Origin: Opisthorchis felineus
Taxonomy: Eukaryota > Platyhelminthes > Trematoda > Opisthorchiida > Opisthorchiidae
Length of the DNA stretch: 64,000 nt
NCBI GenBank assembly: GCA_004794785.1
Contig: SJOL01010102.1
Location: forward strand, 185,034 to 249,033
Direction of reading: 5' to 3'
This document shows, piece after piece, positions 53,101 to 58,857 of this stretch (its first letter is position 1; each line of letters opens with the position of its first letter). The translations under genes and the position numbers were made by a program. Below the pieces are notes generated by a model. It was not told where the DNA came from. It worked only from the letters and a program-made list of their open reading frames with translations, and did no database searches.

Positions 53101-55152
53101 TTGTCTATGGATACTGGCACAGTCATGAAAGAGGACATCTACAACGGAATACCCCGTAAGTGTACAGTACCAATAATGAGTTCTATATCCACATAAAAAC
53201 AATATGTCCTAAATCTGTTACGATCACTTATCACTCCAGCAGAACAGTAAAGCGCAAAACGATTAGCGAAGTTAACCACGGCAGTAATCGTTTCAGCGCT
53301 CACCTGCTTTTATGTAAATATCTTGGTTTGGTGAGGCCGTTATTTAGTCTTGCCTCTCCGAATTTTTAGCTCTGAGTAGGCGGCTGCGACGAACACATTA
53401 AAGTGACGGTGCCAGAACATCTCAATCTTCGGTGGGATCACCACTCCCTTTGTGGTGATATTATGAGAGGAATAAAATAAAACTCGCAAAATGTTTGTGA
53501 ATTCCGACCGCTCATTTACGAGTCAGAAGCAATTACCGTATCAAATATCATTTGATACATGCTTTCCCTCTAGCGTCGAGGCATGCGGATAACTACAAAA
53601 CAGCGCAACTAAACATCGTAGCAGAACCACCCAATTTGTTGGACGTGCCACTCGTGCTGAAGGAAGTAGGTACATTAATAACGCATCGGCTGACTCAAAC
53701 GTGTACTGTCAATTCATTGGGCGTGTGCACGTCAGTAGTTTTTCTAAGCTTTATTTTACATCTGTACTATGACAGCTATTTTGAGCGCTATATTTTAAAA
53801 TAAGTAATCTCTGAGTCAAGGAAATCTGAAAGCGACAGTAGTACGTCACTAGTCTTGATGACGTTAGTTGGCGTTAAATTACGCATACTACTGTCTTCTC
53901 TTTCGGTGACTCTTTCAAGGAGGGCCATCCCGCGGGTTGTTTTTTTTCGGGAGGTGAGCACTGTAATTCATCCCATACTGCCATCTGCTTCTATCGTGCC
54001 TGGTATACTTCAGCAAGAGTCCAAAACTATCAGGTTATAAGCTCCTGTTCCAAAGTCACTTCTTTTAGTGAACAACAAAACCACTTTGACTAGTATCACG
54101 CAAAGCCAGATTAGAATCCTAGCTCATCTGTCCCGGTGCACCAACGTCCATTAGTTGTCGGCTTCTGTGCCCTGCTCGGTGATTGATGTGCAACAGTCTC
54201 ACTACCATTCTAAGAGGAAACGTCAGTGAGGGGTTGGTGAACCACCGAATACTAGTTCAGTGAATCCTCTTGGTTTCACGGTATCAATGTGTGACTCATT
54301 CAAGGAGGACCTGAAAGGTTCGTCTTTCCGGCGAACAGGAGACTTCTATGCAGTTTACACTTTTCTACAAAAGAGCATCACAAATATTACACTCCAGGAA
54401 ATAACACAACAAACGCCGAAAGTCCATTTCCACATAGTTCGCGTGCACATGTAAGGAGCTAGCTGCTTCAGTTCCCTATTCAGTGTTTTATGTGGCTTTC
54501 AGCTAACTTCATTCATACCGACTACCCTGATAACATTCGTCTCGTATCTTCAGTGTTTCATGTGGCTTTCAGCTAACTTCATTCATACCGACTACCCTGA
54601 TAATATTTGTCCCGTATCTTGGGTGGAGTGGTGCAGTGTCACCCAGACACTTAAAAAGCGAATTTTCTCTCCTTCCTCCTTACTTTTGTTTGCGCATTCT
54701 GAAATCCTGTTTTCTTGATTACACGCTACATGTATGGATCGGTGGCTACCCCCTTCAGTGTTTCTTTGTTCTTTTTGACCGACTGTACCAAAGGAATACC
54801 TGTAGGGACGCAAGTGCCGAAGAAGTGAGAAGAAAGCACCCTAACACCGTTATTCTCCGTGCTAGTTTATCATTGATCCACTAGAGAAAACCCAATACAG
54901 TATTCCTAACAGTGATCATATCATGGACAGTGCGCAACAGTGTTCTCTTTCAGCCACTATCCCTTCGAAGAGGAGCCACCCCTTCCAAGGAGAGAACAAA
55001 CTCTTACCTCGTGCTCTCTAGTAGACAGTACTGTAACGAACGAACCAAATGACTTGAATTCTCATAAGATGACAGGACTATTCCAACTCTGGCCAGTTTC
55101 CAGCAGTGTCCCATCCGTGACTTATATAGCATTGGTGAGTGATCACCAGTAA
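13967..55152 (+). CDS. Cationic amino acid transporter (SLC7A/CAT family), whole gene model of 15 exons
   Basis: Cationic amino acid transporters are plasma-membrane permeases of the APC superfamily that move arginine, lysine and ornithine through about 14 transmembrane helices. The model joins exons 13967-14111, 14157-14276, 21364-21492, 26875-27030, 30130-30269, 33291-33423, 38918-39140, 40992-41131, 42854-42956, 44210-44350, 44898-45052, 50573-50751, 51706-51814, 53086-53155 and, tentatively, 54954-55152. All junctions agree in phase and the total is 2142 nt (713 aa). Family words run in order: TRLSRCL before helix 1, [14 protein letters not shown] in helix 1, [21 protein letters not shown] (its Glu, near residue 115, aligns with the Glu known to be needed for transport in mouse CAT1), [36 protein letters not shown] and a C-terminal permease domain. 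Vertebrate CATs are about 620-660 aa, so the extra length lies in the uncertain tail. Family assignment is near certain; the individual paralogue is not determined. Confidence 0.93.
14112..14156 (+). other. 45-nt intron 1, open in frame
   Basis: This stretch starts GTAAAA and ends ACCACAG, and is exactly 45 nt without a stop codon in the coding frame. Splicing joins CTG G to GT ATC and gives [10 protein letters not shown], matching the family (LGVGSTLGAG in CAT1). Retention would insert 15 residues ahead of the conserved helix 1 glycine motif. Because 45 is a multiple of three, a gene finder could wrongly call it coding. Confidence 0.85.
14157..14276 (+). CDS. CAT transporter exon 2 (helices 1-2)
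   Basis: The 120-nt exon lies between acceptor ACCACAG and donor GTATGC, entering and leaving in phase 1. It encodes [18 protein letters not shown], the unwound helix 1 substrate-binding segment of APC permeases, then [19 protein letters not shown], which is helix 2. These are among the most conserved stretches of CAT proteins and leave no doubt about the family. Confidence 0.97.
14277..21363 (+). other. Intron 2 of the transporter gene (7.1 kb)
   Basis: It starts GTATGC and ends TTTACAACAG. It holds a perfect 22-bp palindrome at 14378-14399 and nearby ATAACCG-type repeats up to 14590. A short frame at 17972-18196 ends in a charged, helix-like stretch, but I cannot assign it to any family. 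Otherwise I see nothing recognisable. Confidence 0.7.
14378..14399. repeat. Perfect 22-bp palindrome
   Basis: GACCGCACGTC is followed directly by its reverse complement GACGTGCGGTC, with a central SalI-like GTCGAC. About 190 bases downstream of it carry repeated CGGTTATATG words in both orientations (near 14440, 14504 and 14570). This may be the remnant of a small inverted-repeat element. Confidence 0.8.
21364..21492 (+). CDS. CAT transporter exon 3 (helix 3, transport Glu)
   Basis: The 129-nt exon lies between acceptor TTTACAACAG and donor GTGGGT, phase 1 to phase 1. It encodes [18 protein letters not shown] followed by [17 protein letters not shown] and LQYIIG. The loop [11 protein letters not shown] and the helix [10 protein letters not shown] are diagnostic of CATs. 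The Glu of GEL is predicted at residue 115 and corresponds to Glu107 of mouse CAT1, which mutagenesis has shown to be essential for transport. Confidence 0.97.
21493..26874 (+). other. Intron 3 of the transporter gene (5.4 kb)
   Basis: It starts GTGGGT and ends GTGCTCCAG. It contains degraded foldback-element pieces at about 23770-24300. Nothing else was recognised. Confidence 0.7.
23770..24300 (-). repeat. Degraded foldback-element copy
   Basis: Words of the 52.4 kb foldback family recur here: a spacer block ending CGAGATATTGCAG (about 23885-23990, reversed relative to 52.6 kb), CAGCCCACGACCGC with CGCCCTTCTTGGG (about 24038-24068), and GACGGAAACTCGGGGACTGC with CCCCAAGAAG (about 24245-24295). 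The arms are interrupted and diverged. Confidence 0.7.
26875..27030 (+). CDS. CAT transporter exon 4
   Basis: The 156-nt exon lies between acceptor GTGCTCCAG and donor GTGAGT, phase 1 to phase 1. It encodes [19 protein letters not shown], the conserved SSVARAWS segment, then an external loop with an N-x-T sequon (NMT), and the start of the next helix, [12 protein letters not shown]. Upstream reading is open for about 110 nt but that part does not resemble the family, which fixes the acceptor. Confidence 0.95.
27031..30129 (+). other. Intron 4 of the transporter gene (3.1 kb)
   Basis: It starts GTGAGT and ends TTGTCTTCAG. Its main content is the palindromic element at about 29150-29650. Nothing else was recognised. 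Confidence 0.7.
29150..29650. repeat. Large imperfect palindrome, long-inverted-repeat element
   Basis: The left half reads GCTAGCCGGGGCTGACC (from 29278), then GGTTCTATTGGTTGGTC (from about 29325). The right half reads, inverted, GACCGACCAATAGAACC (about 29424) and GGTCAGCCGCGGCTAGC (about 29470). Similarity continues outward through GACATCACCAGTGCG (29212) versus CGCACTGATGATCT (about 29568) and further to about 29150 and 29640. The centre is a GGCC-rich turn near 29375-29400. The arms are roughly 200 bases or more each, and no coding sequence is evident. Confidence 0.85.
30130..30269 (+). CDS. CAT transporter exon 5
   Basis: The 140-nt exon lies between acceptor TTTGTCTTCAG and donor GTAAGT, entering in phase 1 and leaving in phase 0. 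It encodes [20 protein letters not shown], matching the family's GVKESAMVNKIFTCIN, then a hydrophobic helix and [13 protein letters not shown], equivalent to the external NW motif. The Gln in GAQESS replaces the Lys usual in vertebrate CATs. Confidence 0.95.
31105..31280. repeat. Foldback-element fragment
   Basis: It shares GGGGCTCATCAG, CATCAACCTTATGTTCTACT and TGAGAGACTCAGCTGG with the foldback element at 52.4 kb. It includes one arm and the start of the spacer. Confidence 0.8.
31680..31872 (+). mobile_element. tRNA-derived SINE, copy 1
   Basis: The first 70 bases look like a tRNA: a box A TAGCCCAGTGGTTAGAGC, a box B GGTTCGAACCC, and end pairing of GAGGT (31680) with ACCTC (31745-31749). 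A non-tRNA body follows (CTTGGGCAACCTGGCAGT, GGTGCTACAGCTGAAAGA) and ends in a T-rich run near 31860. The same body occurs at 43.1 and 56.2 kb, so this is a repeat family and not a functional tRNA. Confidence 0.85.
32600..32682 (-). repeat. tRNA-like fragment, minus strand
   Basis: Reading the minus strand gives GGCCCAGTTGGTAGAGC, like a tRNA box A, and a degraded box B (GTAGTTTGAGTTC) about 40 bases later. The ends do not pair as an acceptor stem, so I read it as a decayed tRNA-derived repeat. Confidence 0.45.
32897..32968 (+). repeat. tRNA-like fragment, plus strand
   Basis: It has a box-A-like GGATCAATCGGTAA, a pairing CCCG...CGGG arm and a box-B-like GTCGACGATCCGAGTCC. It resembles a tRNA-derived repeat or tRNA pseudogene. 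The acceptor stem is not convincing. Confidence 0.4.
33291..33423 (+). CDS. CAT transporter exon 6
   Basis: The 133-nt exon lies between acceptor AATCTTCTAG and donor GTAAGT, phase 0 to phase 1. It encodes [20 protein letters not shown] and [14 protein letters not shown]. The words GGFLPFG and FYCFVGFD are CAT signatures; vertebrate CAT1 reads FYAFVGFDCIATTG. The exon forms the helix that precedes the cytoplasmic GEE loop. Confidence 0.97.
37058..37250. repeat. Foldback element, deletion derivative
   Basis: It starts with ACGACCGGTTTCGCCCTTCT and reads through one arm to ACTTGAAACCAAAT. It then jumps directly to the inner part of the opposite arm (TGGGTTCCAGGTGAGTCTCT and GAGTGTATTTCGC). The spacer and half of each arm are missing, as from a deletion across the hairpin. 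Confidence 0.8.
37435..37730. repeat. Foldback element, spacer and right arm
   Basis: It contains the spacer words ACACGAGGCGGCC and GAGATTCAATTGAATCTCCC, then the right-arm order ACCAAATTGGTGTGCAAGTG, GACGGAAACTTGGGGTCTGC and CCCCAAGCAGGACGAAATCG. The left arm is absent. Confidence 0.8.
38918..39140 (+). CDS. CAT transporter exon 7
   Basis: This is the longest exon (223 nt), between acceptor TCTGTTTACAG and donor GTAGGT, phase 1 to phase 2. It encodes [16 protein letters not shown], the cytoplasmic GEE-NPQ-AIP loop typical of CATs, a long hydrophobic helix ([19 protein letters not shown]), an external loop ([15 protein letters not shown]), then [20 protein letters not shown] at the start of the next helix. 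Confidence 0.97.
39141..40991 (+). other. Intron 7 of the transporter gene (1.85 kb)
   Basis: It starts GTAGGT and ends GTCTCTCAG. Its middle is a LINE fragment on the opposite strand (39830-40420). Confidence 0.7.
39830..40420 (-). mobile_element. LINE fragment (reverse transcriptase C-terminus), second family
   Basis: The minus strand, read across several frames, gives [12 protein letters not shown], then [40 protein letters not shown] (one stop in place of the Trp codon), then [12 protein letters not shown] and a Cys-rich end ([14 protein letters not shown]). This order is the C-terminal tail of LINE proteins that end in a CxxC zinc-finger-like segment. It differs in wording from the LINE at 5.4-8.3 kb. 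It is truncated and broken. Confidence 0.75.
40992..41131 (+). CDS. CAT transporter exon 8
   Basis: The 140-nt exon lies between acceptor TTGTCTCTCAG and donor GTGAAT, phase 2 to phase 1. It encodes [20 protein letters not shown], nearly the family consensus FPMPRVIYAMAEDG, then [20 protein letters not shown]. The last part corresponds to the cytoplasmic linker ending in the conserved TP before helix 8. Confidence 0.97.
41132..42853 (+). other. Intron 8 of the transporter gene (1.7 kb)
   Basis: It starts GTGAAT and ends CCTTTTAAG. A faint resemblance to the foldback spacer occurs near 41600-41650; nothing else was recognised. Confidence 0.65.
42854..42956 (+). CDS. CAT transporter exon 9
   Basis: The 103-nt exon lies between acceptor CCCCTTTTAAG and donor GTAAGA, phase 1 to phase 2. 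It encodes [20 protein letters not shown] and [15 protein letters not shown]. The [22 protein letters not shown] series is a hallmark of CATs and ends at the start of the large cytoplasmic loop. Confidence 0.97.
42957..44209 (+). other. Intron 9 of the transporter gene (1.25 kb)
   Basis: It starts GTAAGA and ends GTGTTGCAG. It carries SINE copy 2 near its 5' end. Confidence 0.7.
43055..43232 (+). mobile_element. tRNA-derived SINE, copy 2
   Basis: It has the same layout as the copy at 31.7 kb: ATATAGCTCAGTGATTAA (box A), a degraded box B (GGTTGTTCTAACCCC), then CTCGACTGCTACTGTCTTGG and CAGCCTGGCAGAACAGCCC, ending in CATCTGAAAGATTATTTTT. It is more diverged than copy 1. Confidence 0.8.
44210..44350 (+). 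CDS. CAT transporter exon 10 (cytoplasmic loop), GC donor
   Basis: The 141-nt exon follows acceptor TGTGTTGCAG and completes the Arg codon of exon 9 (CG plus A), giving RGQQE where CAT1 has RYQPEQ. It encodes a polar, acidic loop ([17 protein letters not shown] and TESNNE) as expected for the variable region after helix 8. The phase to exon 11 works only if the exon ends at 44350 with a GC donor; the nearby GT at 44355 leads to a stop. Confidence 0.88.
44351..44897 (+). other. Intron 10, GC-AG type
   Basis: This 547-nt intron starts GCAAGT after the exon bases AAAG, the usual context of GC donors, and ends TGCATAG. Using the GC donor gives phase 2 and an open join (NNE-SSQANL). Using the GT four bases downstream gives phase 0, and exon 11 then stops after six codons (TAA). 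The interior reads open over about 147 codons but shows no family similarity. Confidence 0.85.
44898..45052 (+). CDS. CAT transporter exon 11
   Basis: The 155-nt exon lies between acceptor CCCTGCATAG and donor GTAAGT, phase 2 to phase 1. It encodes [18 protein letters not shown], then [20 protein letters not shown] and [13 protein letters not shown]. It is the second half of the divergent loop and runs into the next helix. Direct similarity to known CATs is weak here, but in-frame joins on both sides support it. Confidence 0.85.
46040..46850 (+). mobile_element. LINE 3' fragment, third family
   Basis: The plus strand reads [20 protein letters not shown], the LINE equivalent of SCISSDCSVTDKVSARICKA at 7.7 kb but of a different subfamily. 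It continues with broken pieces such as [18 protein letters not shown], then a reading corresponding to the C-terminus. It ends in a non-coding part with a CTGAACTGAACTGAAC repeat near 46783-46798. It is degenerate, with many stops. Confidence 0.75.
48766..48980. repeat. AT-rich (TA)n-type tract, about 215 bp
   Basis: The tract is almost pure A/T, built from TATATATTATA-type words, and lies inside intron 11. Flanking TAAATTAA words occur on both sides. It is self-complementary and prone to cruciform formation and length errors in assembly. Confidence 0.9.
50573..50751 (+). CDS. CAT transporter exon 12
   Basis: The 179-nt exon lies between acceptor TTGCCTTTCAG and donor GTAAGT, phase 1 to phase 0. 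It encodes two hydrophobic segments, [14 protein letters not shown] and [20 protein letters not shown], then [14 protein letters not shown]. RQPxxxxKxSFK is the conserved lead-in to the C-terminal permease domain (CAT1: WRQPESKTKLSFK). Confidence 0.95.
50752..51705 (+). other. Intron 12 of the transporter gene (0.95 kb)
   Basis: It starts GTAAGT and ends AAATCTAG. I see no repeat or gene in it. Confidence 0.7.
51706..51814 (+). CDS. CAT transporter exon 13 (C-terminal permease domain)
   Basis: The 109-nt exon lies between acceptor AAAATCTAG and donor GTAAGT, phase 0 to phase 1. It encodes [20 protein letters not shown] and [17 protein letters not shown]. This is the core of the AA-permease C-terminal domain (CAT1: VPFLPVLPILSIFVNVYLMM and TWVRFAVWMLIG). 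Confidence 0.97.
51815..53085 (+). other. Intron 13 of the transporter gene (1.3 kb)
   Basis: It starts GTAAGT and ends CTTTGCAG. A complete foldback element fills 52404-52865. The only ambiguous base of the window (N at 52403) sits at its left edge. Confidence 0.8.
52404..52865. mobile_element. Foldback element with two long inverted-repeat arms
   Basis: The left arm (52404-52566) reads TCTTCGACAGCCCACGACCG and on through CCTTATGTTCTACTTGAAAC to TTTTGCGAGAGACTC. The right arm (about 52700-52860) is its near-exact reverse complement (GAGTCTCTCGCAAAACTAAA through CGGTCCTGGGCTGTCGAAGA), with only scattered mismatches over about 160 bases. The spacer is about 130 bases. No protein is encoded, so it is a non-autonomous foldback or MITE-like element. 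Fragments occur at 23.8, 31.1, 37.1, 37.4, 59.8 and 61.5 kb. Confidence 0.9.
53086..53155 (+). CDS. CAT transporter exon 14 (last helix)
   Basis: The 70-nt exon lies between acceptor CTCTTTGCAG and donor GTAAGT, phase 1 to phase 2. It encodes [20 protein letters not shown], matching the last helix and its exit (CAT1: GFIIYFGYGLWHSEEA). It is the last exon with clear family similarity; all coding sequence downstream is inferred. Confidence 0.95.
53581..53665 (+). CDS. Alternative tail exon candidate
   Basis: From an AG at 53579-53580, following a pyrimidine-rich stretch, phase 2 reading gives [20 protein letters not shown] and DVPLVLKE up to a GTAGGT donor at 53666. It fits the phase of exon 14. 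It leaves in phase 0, which would change the frame of the 54954 exon (still open there for about 32 codons to a TGA). I cannot tell whether it is used, is an alternative exon, or is chance. Confidence 0.2.
54481..54620. repeat. 70-bp tandem duplication
   Basis: 54481-54550 and 54551-54620 are adjacent copies differing at about 4 of 70 positions. Each contains a TGTGGCTTTCAG acceptor-like word and ends CGTATCTT. It lies 330 bases before the proposed last exon. Confidence 0.93.
54954..55152 (+). CDS. Tentative last CAT exon (cytoplasmic tail)
   Basis: The proposed exon follows a strong acceptor (TTCTCTTTCAG) and in phase 2 reads [20 protein letters not shown] and on to a TAA at 55150-55152, giving a polar, Pro/Glu-rich tail of 66 codons including the stop. 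It fits the phase of exon 14 and makes the whole coding sequence divisible by three. A good internal donor (GTGAGT at 55135) could instead continue the tail. An AATAAA at 55733-55738 is a possible poly(A) signal. Tails of CATs are not conserved, so similarity cannot confirm this exon. Confidence 0.45.
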
Positions 55153-55395
55153 GCAGTCCAATCTTCTGATCGAAAGTTTACGCGGCCGTCACTTCACATA
55201 GGCCAAGGCATATGTTAACTCTAGATTCTGCAGGACCAAACATGAATTTTTTAATGCGCTTGAACCATCCAAGCAATCAGATCCCGATTTCATAAAGGTT
55301 CACACATTTAGTGTTCCCAAATAGGGAGCTTAATTAAATCGACATCTGACGATGGGACCTACTCACTCACTCATGTAGATAACACAAACACTTAC

Positions 55396-55642
55396 CCTGT
55401 ATAGTAAATCAACTTATAATCTCGGTTGTTTCCCTTCCCATTTCTCTCGACCAGTTTCGAAACCGTTTCGCAACCATCTACTGTGATTCGTTGAAGAGTT
55501 CTAACTCCATACAGTCGGTATCCACCCTTTCGCCCCTCTCTATTACAACCCAACTCGTTCGATGAGTGAGCTCTCCCAATTCGATCACTTGATCTGACGA
55601 CAAACAGCTCTGAAACCCACCCAGGATAATTTATTTTTGTAT
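55396..55642 (-). CDS. Possible minus-strand coding exon, unidentified
   Basis: On the minus strand a 247-nt block lies between an acceptor-like CTTCTTGTATAG and a strong donor GTAAGT. It reads open as INYPGWVSELFVVRSSD, NELGCNREGRKGGYRLYG and GVRTLQRITVDGCETVSKLV, ending YKLIYYTG. The composition is protein-like and both edges are splice-like, but I do not recognise the family. If real, it belongs to a gene on the opposite strand whose next exon would lie below 55390, overlapping the transporter tail or 3' UTR. Confidence 0.35.
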
Positions 55643-56085
55643 CTATACAAGAAGTGCATTTTGAAGCATGAAGTGTTTTATTAGGAGTGATTTTACACTG
55701 AATGAACAGAATCATATCATGTGGTACTTTTCAATAAATACATCCATACTCTTGAAGCCCTCAAATTTTTTCTTAGCCGTCGCTATTTGGTTATGCTATT
55801 ATAGTTTGACCGGTTCAAAGGTGTTCGTGGACAAACGGAGGCGTGAAATTCCAGGGATGACGCTGTTTATGAAAACAGCGGCAAAATAGCCTAGCGAAGG
55901 AAACAAGAACTTTTTGAGCTCAAGCCATTCCCTTCTTTGACAAAATTGCCACGAGATAGAGAACAGTAATGTTATTCGAATACGAGTAAATCGTGAGACC
56001 GACCTCAGCACATAGGAAATTGAACGCACTCTATTTCCACATGGTACAAGGTTTGTGATCCAATCCGATCGCGGTTCTGGGACAA

Positions 56086-56296
56086 CTACCTCCGGATGGT
56101 TACCTAATGTGGATTTTCTAACTTGTCCTCCAAGAAGGACCGGAAGGTACGTGGTTCAAACCCAACCTTGGCATATCGACTGTTCCTGTCTAAGCTTGGT
56201 CAACCCGGTAGTATCTGTCCTTGTGCCTTCTTTGGATGGCATCTCATCTAGGCACTGAAAGGGTGTTACAGCTGAAAAATTATTATTATAAGTAAC
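56086..56296 (+). mobile_element. tRNA-derived SINE, copy 3
   Basis: It has a recognisable box B (GTGGTTCAAACCCAACC at about 56151), the family body (ATCGACTGTTCCTGTCTAAG, TTGGTCAACCCGGTAGTATC, GGTGTTACAGCTGAAAAA) and an ATT-repeat tail (56279-56287). Box A is diverged. Confidence 0.8.
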
Positions 56297-58146
56297 CACT
56301 AGTCTGACCTGAATACCTAAAGTTGTCGGTAGATTTCCCACTAAACAATAATTGGTATCAGACGCTTCTTTATAGTCAAGTGGACATGCAAGTAAGGCAC
56401 GCATCTGGTGTTACTATCAAAAGAGTGCCCTGATGATCAGGTGCTTGCTCAATGGTCATCTTACCAGTACACGTTTGAGTGAATGAGCCAAAAGGGGGGG
56501 AGCAAACAACGGGAACGTCCTATGTTATAAATCCATAGTTACCCGTCGGTTATCACGCTAAACGTCAGAACCACGGTCGACAAGTTATTTCTTCAAGTTA
56601 GGGGATCATCTAGGACGCTGTTCGGTCCACAGTACGCAAAAAGCACTATTTGATTGGACAGTTCATTGTTGAAATGAGGGCCCAAAGAAACGAAGCTGGG
56701 GCATTGGGGTGCTGCAAGGCATGATAACCCAAATTCCTAGTTATTGCCTTTTTTCCCTTTGGTTTACTAGATTGCATATTTCTGGCCGATTATCTCTTTT
56801 TCTGGTGTGCCTGGGTGCCTACGTTACAACGGCTGACAACCGTCATAAAAGTTGTCCACTTCCCGGCACCTCAAGTTGGGTAGAACAGACAGTCGCAAAC
56901 ATAAAAGCTGGGTACAACTAAACTGGTACGAAAAGCATGCAATACCGTTGTTACTCATATCTTTTATCATGAAGAAACATCCCCGTCGACAAGAAATTTT
57001 CATGTCTCAAGGACGGAAGTACTGCATTGTCATCTGTCTTTGTCTCCTATTGGTTCCCAAGCGGCTATGACGCAAGCCGTTAACGTCATCCTTTTGGCTA
57101 ACCACTTGTCATGTAAATCGTTTTCTGCCGAGCTGTTTCAGAGAACATTAGACCCAGACGAATTATTGAATTCAACTTTGCATTGACCAGACTTGGGCCG
57201 GCTGTTATTCAGCACCGATTGGGTTCCGGTAACAAAGATTCAATAAATGGATAGGTGTCGCCATTTCCTATCAGAAGAATGTGTGCATTCATCAATGAGA
57301 AAACATAAGTTTCACAAGGGAAGTCGTTTTTAACTAGCTGAACAGTGTTATGAGTACAGAGTGACTAGCGAGTTAACGAACTCAGCAGCAGTTGTAGACG
57401 ATGAGGATCACCAAACCCGCGTTAGTGGATGGGCGACTGGGTAAGCTCGGCGGGCTAGTATCTCGCTGGCTATCCGATGATGATCTCTGTCCAAACCTGG
57501 TAAATCGTTCAGGTTGGCTTCAATGCGCTGGAAGGCTACTTTGGCAAAGGTAGTGGCCAATCTTACCTGAAAATGATGCAAACGGAATTCTGTCAAACTA
57601 TGCTGGAATATAACTTGGAGGCACATTGGTAAAGAATAAACGAACAAAACAGTAGGCAGTGCGATAAACTATGATGAATAATTCAATGTTCATACAGACT
57701 GAGAGGAAGGGTTTTTCAAGATTTGTTTGCTGCTTTAGGCACAAGTAAGGACACAAGAGTTATGGCACCGAACCGCGACAAGTTCTTAGGGCGGGTGCAG
57801 GGCAAGCTACATGAACCAGAAGAGATATTGGGACCTGATATGAATCGGAGTAGTGTTTGTGTCCGATTCGAACATTCAAGTACATAAGCCTACTAAATCC
57901 GACTACATTTAGAATGCAGGGCCTAACACACGCGTCCTTAAGAGAACTCCCAACAATCTAGTTTAGACATTTAAAAAATGACACGTCTCACCTAGAATGC
58001 AACGGTGTAATGTGTGTAACTGGTTTGAGAAAGCTGGTGGATAGCGTCTTCTCACGCTCTAGACGATAGAAATAAATCAAATTTCGAATATGACAGACTA
58101 GAAGCGAAGTGGTACCCGTAAAATGTACGAAATTTTTGGTTGAGGG

Positions 58147-58857
58147 ATGCAGTATAAACAAGCGAAGGTGAAGAGACGGACAATACATTATATCTACCCT
58201 GAGAATGGTGACGAAAACAGAGGTTCACTTGCTAGTGCTCAGGGATCCAGAAGCGTCGATAGATTTATTCAATCAACAGAGACTAATGTTTTGTATGACC
58301 CTCTTAATTTTCTAAAAAGTTCATGGAAGACTTTTTCAATACTTTGAACCTTGGCGAAATACAAAAACCGAGAAAACAGCTCAGTCAACGAACACAGGAG
58401 CAGGTGATTGCACTTTCCAACTCGGAAAAAATGAGTCCACTAAAAACAACCAAGTTTAAGTTCCATTCGCAAAAAATACGTCCACGAGCCAACCCAATAA
58501 AAAATACAGTCCAGAGTGCGGTAAAAAGAATGAGGGTTCAAAGTGTGCGCGAGTCAAATGTGATAGCCGCGGCAACAGTTTACGAAACGAACCAAGTACA
58601 GGCCCAACTAGCTGACAACAAGCGACAAGAGCACACCCCTTTTCGTAAGCGGTGGTTACTCTGTTGCAGTCTATAGACTCGCAAGTATCATCCGTTCACT
58701 TCGAACATGGTTGAGTGTGTTGTATCGGGATCAACAACAGCATGCAACTGGGCTTTCAGTTACCACGCCGCCATTAAAAAAATCTATACTTGAAAAATAC
58801 CACAGCGAAAAGAAAGAAGACATAGAACTTGCCGTTGGTTTGTTGCAATTATTTTGA
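58147..58857 (+). CDS. Possible small gene or pseudogene with very short introns, unidentified
   Basis: Three adjacent open segments look protein-like: 58147-58287 (ending STETN), 58320-58644 (FMEDFFNTLNLGEIQKP, then a Lys/Arg-rich stretch) and 58670-58857 (LYRLASIIRSLRTWLSVLY to GLLQLF and a TGA). The last two join in phase across a 25-nt GTAAGC...TTGCAG intron. The first two join across a 32-nt stretch starting GTTTTG and ending AAAAAG, a weak donor. The joined frame would be 217 aa, basic in the middle. The alternative is a processed pseudogene with two frameshifts. I do not recognise the family, and an upstream exon may carry the true start. Confidence 0.35.

Larger units (their letters stand above)
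53156..54953 (+). other. Presumed intron 14 of the transporter gene
   Basis: It starts GTAAGT and would end TCTCTTTCAG if the 54954 exon is real. It contains a possible alternative exon (53581-53665) and a 70-bp tandem duplication (54481-54620). Confidence 0.5.
55153..58146. other. Downstream region of the transporter gene
   Basis: It holds a possible AATAAA poly(A) signal (55733-55738), a possible minus-strand exon (55396-55642), a SINE (56086-56296) and otherwise unassigned sequence. A short plus-strand frame ending at 55889 after an acceptor-like TATTATAG is another conceivable terminal exon for the transporter, with no independent support. Confidence 0.4.
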
